From: Streptomyces sp. NBC_00433
GTDB lineage: Bacteria > Actinomycetota > Actinomycetes > Streptomycetales > Streptomycetaceae
Direction: 5' to 3'
DNA: 64,000 nucleotides
Assembly: GCA_036015235.1 (NCBI GenBank)
Contig: CP107926.1
Location: forward strand, 8,613,501-8,677,500
Shown here: one piece after another, positions 63,455 through 64,000 of the stretch
Layout: each line of letters opens with the position of its first letter
Numbering within the stretch: position 1 is the first letter of the stretch
Made by a program: the position numbers and the translations under genes
Notes under the pieces: generated by a model
What the model was told of the DNA's origin: nothing
Database searches by the model: none
The model's input: the letters and a program-made list of their open reading frames with translations, nothing else

Positions 63455-64000
63455 GTGAACGAGGACGAGGACCGGCCGGAGCCGGACGACGAGCGGGTGC
63501 CGGTGGTGCGGAACGTCGACTTCGGGACGGCCAGGCTGCTGCCCGACGTCGACCGCGACCGGGCCTGGCTGCTCACCGTCGACGGCGCGCCGCAGTCGTA
63601 CGTGGACCTCGACGCCCCGCGGCACCTGGAGTTCGAGTACGTGCGGCGTATCGCTTACGCCGTCGAGGCCGCCTTCGGCCCGGGGGAGCCGCTGGACGCG
63701 GTGCACCTCGGCGGCGGGGCGATGACGCTGGCGCGCTGGCTCGCCGTCGAGCGGCCCGGCTCGCGCCAGCAGGTCGTCGAGGCGGACCGGCGGCTGGCCG
63801 CGCTGGTCGCGGAGGTCCTGCCCTTGCCCGACCCCGCGGTGACCGTGGACGTCGCCGACGCGCGGGCCTGGCTGGCGGACGCGGGCGCCGCGGGTGCGGA
63901 CCTCGTGGTGGCCGACGTCTTCGGCGGCTCCCGGGTGCCCGCCGCGCTGACGTCGGTGGAATTCGTACGCGACGCGCTGCGCGTGCTGCGCCCGGACGGC
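63455..64000 (+). CDS. spermidine synthase-like methyltransferase-fold protein (partial)
   Basis: 182 codons from GTG 63455 to the window edge. It resembles actinomycete spermidine synthase-like proteins: VHLGGGAMTLARWLA is the SAM/dcSAM-binding glycine motif, VVEADRRLAALV the acidic residue after strand 2, and DLVVADVFGGSRVPAALTS the following strand. No membrane segments. The family's true substrate is usually unknown. The 3' end lies outside the window. Confidence 0.78.
   Translation, partial: MNEDEDRPEPDDERVPVVRNVDFGTARLLPDVDRDRAWLLTVDGAPQSYVDLDAPRHLEFEYVRRIAYAVEAAFGPGEPLDAVHLGGGAMTLARWLAVERPGSRQQVVEADRRLAALVAEVLPLPDPAVTVDVADARAWLADAGAAGADLVVADVFGGSRVPAALTSVEFVRDALRVLRPDG

Overview
The window is high-GC actinomycete DNA, most likely from Streptomyces or a close relative. 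The signs are strongly GC-biased third codon positions, many GTG starts, short Streptomyces-style intergenic gaps, a divergent second EF-Tu, and remnants of genes resembling the S. coelicolor SCO2521-SCO2525 families. These calls come from reading the sequence and recalling protein families; no database search was run.

Layout. (1) 0.3-16 kb is ordinary chromosome: a PEP-mutase-like enzyme with a coupled lipoprotein and SBF transporter, a TetR/MFS efflux pair with tandem operator-like repeats, a Nudix hydrolase, a BrkB/YihY protein, a Ser/Thr kinase, small-enzyme genes, an SDR/TetR pair, an MBL-fold protein and a lipoprotein. A deletion scar of an HxlR regulator and an oxidoreductase lies at 11 kb. 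(2) 16-25 kb holds an EmrB-like pump, two paralogous membrane proteins flanking a collapsed SCO2525/SCO2522/SCO2521-like locus, and a marR-MFS-DUF1330 set. (3) 25.4-34.3 kb is a metal-homeostasis island: two ArsR sensors, a CDF exporter with a His-rich N-terminus, a P1B-4-type ATPase, a NarL-type two-component pair (kinase frameshifted at its C-terminus) and an ABC exporter led by a tiny membrane ORF. (4) 34.4-36.1 kb is an IS5-family element with perfect 22-bp terminal repeats and a TAA duplication that carries a SUKH gene. (5) 36.55-51.3 kb is bracketed by two directly repeated 3' ends of a tRNA gene (tRNA-Thr type). It holds a second IS, which has split a BMP-like gene, a roughly 3,400-residue secreted Rhs/YD-repeat toxin with a C-terminal nuclease, two SUKH immunity paralogues and a small membrane protein. 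(6) 51.3-58.8 kb looks like a decayed actinomycete integrative element. It carries small element genes, an orphan type I-E CRISPR array of 14 repeats with a detached single repeat 1.8 kb away, an sdaA 3' remnant, xis and a tyrosine integrase, and a large serine recombinase broken at a C8 tract. No cas gene is visible. (7) 58.9-64 kb returns to chromosome: flavin reductase, VTT-family membrane protein, MFS exporter, divergent EF-Tu with a clear terminator, and a spermidine-synthase-like gene cut by the window end.

How it fits together: the 34-59 kb stretch is an accretion hotspot where a tRNA 3' end, IS elements, phage-like recombinases and a polymorphic toxin system have piled up. The toxin tip and its SUKH partners are visibly less GC-rich than the rest of the toxin gene, which suggests that the tip and immunity genes were swapped in as a cassette. 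SUKH genes occur at three places. The most distinctive observations are the SUKH-carrying IS, the tRNA-bracketed toxin island, and the cas-less CRISPR array lodged in the 3' end of an element gene.
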